Below are positions 61,644 through 64,000 of a DNA stretch of 64,000 bases, piece after piece. Every line of letters begins with the position of its first letter. The first letter of the stretch is position 1. The stretch is taken from NCBI GenBank assembly GCA_027660625.1, contig JAQDNC010000002.1:1-64000 (forward strand), given 5' to 3'. The DNA comes from Coriobacteriaceae bacterium AM100-PB1-1D-6A. Lineage in GTDB: Bacteria; Actinomycetota; Coriobacteriia; Coriobacteriales; Coriobacteriaceae. The notes beneath the pieces are model-generated. The model was not told the DNA's origin, did no database searches, and saw nothing but the letters and a program-made list of their open reading frames with translations. Both the position numbers and the translations under genes were made by a program.

Positions 61644-62360
61644 ATGCTGAAGCTTTGGAAGGTTAACGCCAAGGCCGGCGACGCGACGGTCAAGTACCCG
61701 TTTGCGCCGTTCCCCACCAATAAGGACATGCGCGGCAAGCCCGAGCACAACGCCGAGCTCTGCATCGCTTGCGGTGCCTGCGGCGTGGCGTGCCCGGCCG
61801 ATGCCATTCGCATGGACACCGACCTTGCGGCCGACACCATCACCTGGTCGATCGACTACGGTCGCTGCATCTTTTGCGGCCGCTGCGAGGAGGCCTGCCC
61901 CATGGAGGCCATCAAGCTCACCGAGGAGTTTGAGCTGGCCGTCATGAGCAAGGACGACCTCACTAGCAAGAGCGTCTACACGCTCGAGCACTGCTCGCGC
62001 TGCGGCAAGCCGTTCGCCCCGCACAAGGAGATCGACTACGCTAAGCGCCTGCTGCAAAAGGCCGGCGGCATGGAGGCCGAGCAGGCCGCCCGTACCGTCG
62101 GTATGTGTCAGGAGTGCAAGCGCGAGCTCGACGCCCTGCGCGCCGCCTCGGCCGTAAAGACCGGCAACGCGCGCGGCATGGCTGCCAACGAGACGCTTGC
62201 GTCCGGTGAGCCCCAGGGCCCCGGCATGGAGTATCTGGGCGGCCACGGCGTGAACCCGGAGTATATCGACCGCGAGCTCAACCCCGATGCGCCCGAGATT
62301 CCCGCCGGTCCGGCGCCGGTCGAGGGCATCATCATGGATTTTGATACGAAGGAGGAGTAA
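61644..62360 (+). CDS. hyfH: Hydrogenase ferredoxin-like subunit HyfH (NuoI-like)
   Basis: A 238-residue protein with two [4Fe-4S] motifs, CIACGACGVACPADAI and CIFCGRCEEACPMEAI, as in HyfH/HycF/NuoI. After residue 110 it adds two CxxC pairs (HCSRCGKPF and MCQECKREL) that could bind zinc or another cluster. The tail of about 60 residues is Pro/Gly-rich and longer than in E. coli. The ATG at 61644 follows GAGGAGG within the end of hyfG. It passes electrons from the ferredoxin subunits to the small subunit. Confidence 0.93.
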   Translation: MLKLWKVNAKAGDATVKYPFAPFPTNKDMRGKPEHNAELCIACGACGVACPADAIRMDTDLAADTITWSIDYGRCIFCGRCEEACPMEAIKLTEEFELAVMSKDDLTSKSVYTLEHCSRCGKPFAPHKEIDYAKRLLQKAGGMEAEQAARTVGMCQECKRELDALRAASAVKTGNARGMAANETLASGEPQGPGMEYLGGHGVNPEYIDRELNPDAPEIPAGPAPVEGIIMDFDTKEE

Positions 62361-62362
62361 CC

Positions 62363-63145
62363 ATGGCCGAACCCACGCTTTTGCCCGAGCGGCTTCAGTA
62401 TCGCCCGACCAAGATCGAGCTCGACGAGAGCATCGAGAAGGCCAAGGCGACCCTTCTTAAGAAGATCAAGCGCTCGGTGTACGTCTACCGTGTTGACTGC
62501 GGCGGCTGCAACGGCTGCGAGATCGAGATCTTCGGTTCCATCACGCCCGTCTTCGACGTCGAGCGCTTTGGCATCAAGGTCGTGCCCTCGCCCCGTCACG
62601 CCGATGTGCTGCTGTACACCGGTGCCGTGACGCGTGCCATGCGCATGCCGGCCCTGCGCGCCTTTGAGGCCGCACCCGATCCCAAGATCGTGGTGTCCTA
62701 TGGCGCGTGCGGCTGCACCGGCGGCATCTTCTACGACAACTACTGCGTCTGGGGCGGCACGGACAAGATTCTGCCGGTCGATGTCTACATCCCCGGCTGC
62801 CCGCCCAGCCCCGCGCAGACCATCTACGGCTTTGCCATGGCGCTCGGTCTGCTGGACCAAAAGCTCCATGCCGAGACCACGGTGGAGGCCGCCGGCGAGC
62901 AGGCCGATATCCTGCACCCCGGCGTGCCGTACAAGCTGCGCGTTGCCATCGAGCGCGAGGCTCGCGCCATGAGCGGCTACCGTTACGGCCGCGACCTGGC
63001 CAACGAGTTTATGGACACGCTCGAGGGTGCGCCCAAGGGCGATATCCGCGGTGCCATGGCACTGCTCATCGACAAGCAGGACGATCCGCGCCGCGTTGAG
63101 GTCTACTCGGCGCTGCAGGATCTGGTGCTGGCCGGAGGTCACTAG
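62363..63145 (+). CDS. hyfI: [NiFe] hydrogenase small subunit HyfI (NuoB-like)
   Basis: A 260-residue NuoB/HycG-family subunit with the proximal [4Fe-4S] cluster. YRVDCGGCNGCEIEIFGS near residue 44 gives two Cys, and SYGACGCTGGIF near 113 and VYIPGCPPSPAQTIYGFAM near 145 give the others. It pairs with HyfG. GGAGGAG precedes the ATG. Length is close to that of HycG. Confidence 0.95.
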   Translation: MAEPTLLPERLQYRPTKIELDESIEKAKATLLKKIKRSVYVYRVDCGGCNGCEIEIFGSITPVFDVERFGIKVVPSPRHADVLLYTGAVTRAMRMPALRAFEAAPDPKIVVSYGACGCTGGIFYDNYCVWGGTDKILPVDVYIPGCPPSPAQTIYGFAMALGLLDQKLHAETTVEAAGEQADILHPGVPYKLRVAIEREARAMSGYRYGRDLANEFMDTLEGAPKGDIRGAMALLIDKQDDPRRVEVYSALQDLVLAGGH

Positions 63146-63727
63146 ATGGAGCTCACGGACCGCTCTGGTTACTTTGCGGGCCCCGGTATGCTCGGCGGCT
63201 CCTTTGGCGATGCCTCGCGCGCAAGCGACGAGGCCGCCGAGGGCGTCGCCGACCCCTGCCTGGGCCATGCGCCCGACCAGGTGGTCTTCTATGAGCTCAC
63301 GCGTAAGTTTGTGGAGACCGAGGAAGACGTTCCCCAGGAGGCCTGCGACGTGCTGTACTACACGCTCGCCGTGGGCCACCACACCGGCGTGCTCGATTGC
63401 TTTGAGCCGCGCCTGTCGGTGCCGGTGGATGTGTTCTATTCGCTCGTCGACGCGTTGCCGGAGGGGGAGGCCAAGACCAAGTTCGAGGCCATCCGCTCCT
63501 TTGGCGAGTGCCAGCTCGACAAGGCGGCGGTGCCGTCGCTGCTCGAGGCCTGCGACACGCTGCTCGACGAGCGCGGTTTTCGCGGGTCGGCCAAGGCCGG
63601 CATCTCGGTGTTCGACGACGACTTTGGCCTGCATGCCCAGCAGGTCGCGTTCTTAATGAAGTTCCGCGATTTGGTGGAGCGCGTGCGCGATGTGTCGGGC
63701 GTGTATCTGACGGGGAGGTTGCAGTAA
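63146..63727 (+). CDS. hyfJ: Formate hydrogenlyase maturation protein HyfJ/HycH family
   Basis: A 193-residue protein of the HycH/HyfJ family, needed for making the hydrogenase large subunit in E. coli. VFYELTRKFVE near residue 50, YTLAVGHHTGVLDCF near 72 and a C-terminal helix resemble the family. The first 45 residues are a Gly/Ser-rich extension absent in E. coli. The ATG lies directly after the hyfI stop, following GGAGG. Its TAA shares its last base with the next gene's ATG. Confidence 0.88.
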   Translation: MELTDRSGYFAGPGMLGGSFGDASRASDEAAEGVADPCLGHAPDQVVFYELTRKFVETEEDVPQEACDVLYYTLAVGHHTGVLDCFEPRLSVPVDVFYSLVDALPEGEAKTKFEAIRSFGECQLDKAAVPSLLEACDTLLDERGFRGSAKAGISVFDDDFGLHAQQVAFLMKFRDLVERVRDVSGVYLTGRLQ

Positions 63728-64000
63728 TGGGTCGCGTTGTGGATGGTCGTGTGAACGGCGCCCCGTTTGCGGGTATCGTGCTCACGGCGGGAAGCGTGCT
63801 GCGTGCCGACGATGCCGCCGGCCCCGTGCTCTCCAAAAAGATGGAGGACGCGCCCATCGCCGGTTGGTACACCATCGACGGCGGCCAAACGCCCGAGGAT
63901 GACATCATCGAGGTCAAGCGCGAGCGTCCGCCTCGCCTGGTCTTGGTCGATGCCGCCGACATGGCGCTGCCCGTCGGGTCCATCCGCTTGCTCGACAAGC
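63727..64000 (+). CDS. hycI: Hydrogenase maturation endopeptidase HycI, partial
   Basis: Only the first 91 residues are in the window; the gene runs past the right edge. ILTAGSVLRADDAAGPVLS-like (VLTAGSVLRADDAAGP here), TIDGGQTPEDDIIEVKRERP and RLVLVDAADMALPVGSIRLLD line up with E. coli HycI, including the first metal-binding Asp in ADD and the Asp in VDAADM. The enzyme cuts the C-terminal tail of HyfG after nickel insertion. The ATG follows GGGAGG and overlaps the hyfJ stop by one base. Confidence 0.9.
   Translation, partial: MGRVVDGRVNGAPFAGIVLTAGSVLRADDAAGPVLSKKMEDAPIAGWYTIDGGQTPEDDIIEVKRERPPRLVLVDAADMALPVGSIRLLDK

Noticed and set aside
57602..61843. A 1413-codon open frame on the minus strand across the hyf genes
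   Set aside because: It is antisense to hyfE, hyfF and hyfG, whose families are certain. It has low-complexity His/Asp/Gly-rich composition and no domain. High GC at third positions creates such shadow frames; the same holds for long antisense frames at 53449-55503, 56182-57651 and 38522-40438.
1..64000. CRISPR array, prophage or insertion sequence
   Set aside because: No regularly spaced direct repeats, phage structural genes, integrase or transposase was recognised on either strand.

Overview
This 64 kb window is a GC-rich, densely coded bacterial chromosome segment. Gene content and order point to an anaerobic gut actinobacterium of class Coriobacteriia, most likely Collinsella or a close relative. 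The clues are a selenocysteine formate dehydrogenase joined to a group 4 [NiFe] hydrogenase, a selenoprotein SelD beside YedF and DUF3343, GTG/TTG starts, actinobacterial PolA, S1 and ArgH, and many GC-rich intergenic hairpins. This is inference from families; no search was run. No prophage, insertion sequence or CRISPR array was seen.

Layout. (1) 0.1-10.9 kb, housekeeping: a phosphate transporter with its DUF47 partner (minus), a Bax-inhibitor-like membrane protein, a PARG-like protein with an altered catalytic motif, an SGNH hydrolase, thiC-thiD behind a TPP riboswitch (minus), yaaA and an M18 aminopeptidase (minus). (2) 11-19 kb: polA, a Cof-type HAD phosphatase next to a long inverted duplication, then argG and argH. 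A 24-codon arginine-rich leader ORF with a good ribosome site lies before argG. (3) 19-32.6 kb: ndk, rpiB, a UPF0597/cysteine desulfidase-like enzyme, a HAD hydrolase, rpsA, the RNase P RNA, a YigZ protein, metY, an MFS exporter, xpt, a GGQ release-factor-like protein, a lipid kinase and a ClC channel. (4) 32.7-38.2 kb, molybdenum: moeA, a mog/moaB protein and modABC, with ModB carrying a large extra N-terminal domain. (5) 38.3-45.4 kb, selenium: two HgdB/YjiM-like iron-sulfur dehydratase paralogues, their activase, selD with an in-frame TGA, yedF, a DUF3343 protein and a NifS-like lyase. (6) 45.4-49.3 kb: brnQ, tRNA-Pro and tRNA-Gly, a solitary AbiEi/DUF559-like gene bracketed by two palindromic repeats, and a RelB/PIN toxin-antitoxin pair. 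(7) 49.7-64 kb: a formate hydrogenlyase operon: HydN/HycB-like ferredoxin, FdhF with Sec140, then hyfABCDEFGHIJ-type genes and the start of the HycI maturation protease, cut by the window end.

Blocks 4, 5 and 7 form a logical supply chain. ModABC imports molybdate, Mog and MoeA build the molybdenum cofactor, SelD makes selenophosphate, and both cofactors are needed by FdhF, whose electrons go through the ferredoxin subunits to the membrane-bound hydrogenase. The dehydratase-activase pair in the selenium block has no assigned substrate and is the best candidate for undescribed chemistry. Several families of intergenic palindromes (four copies of one family, two copies of another flanking one dehydratase gene, and a tandem hairpin pair) are a second layer not explained by the genes.
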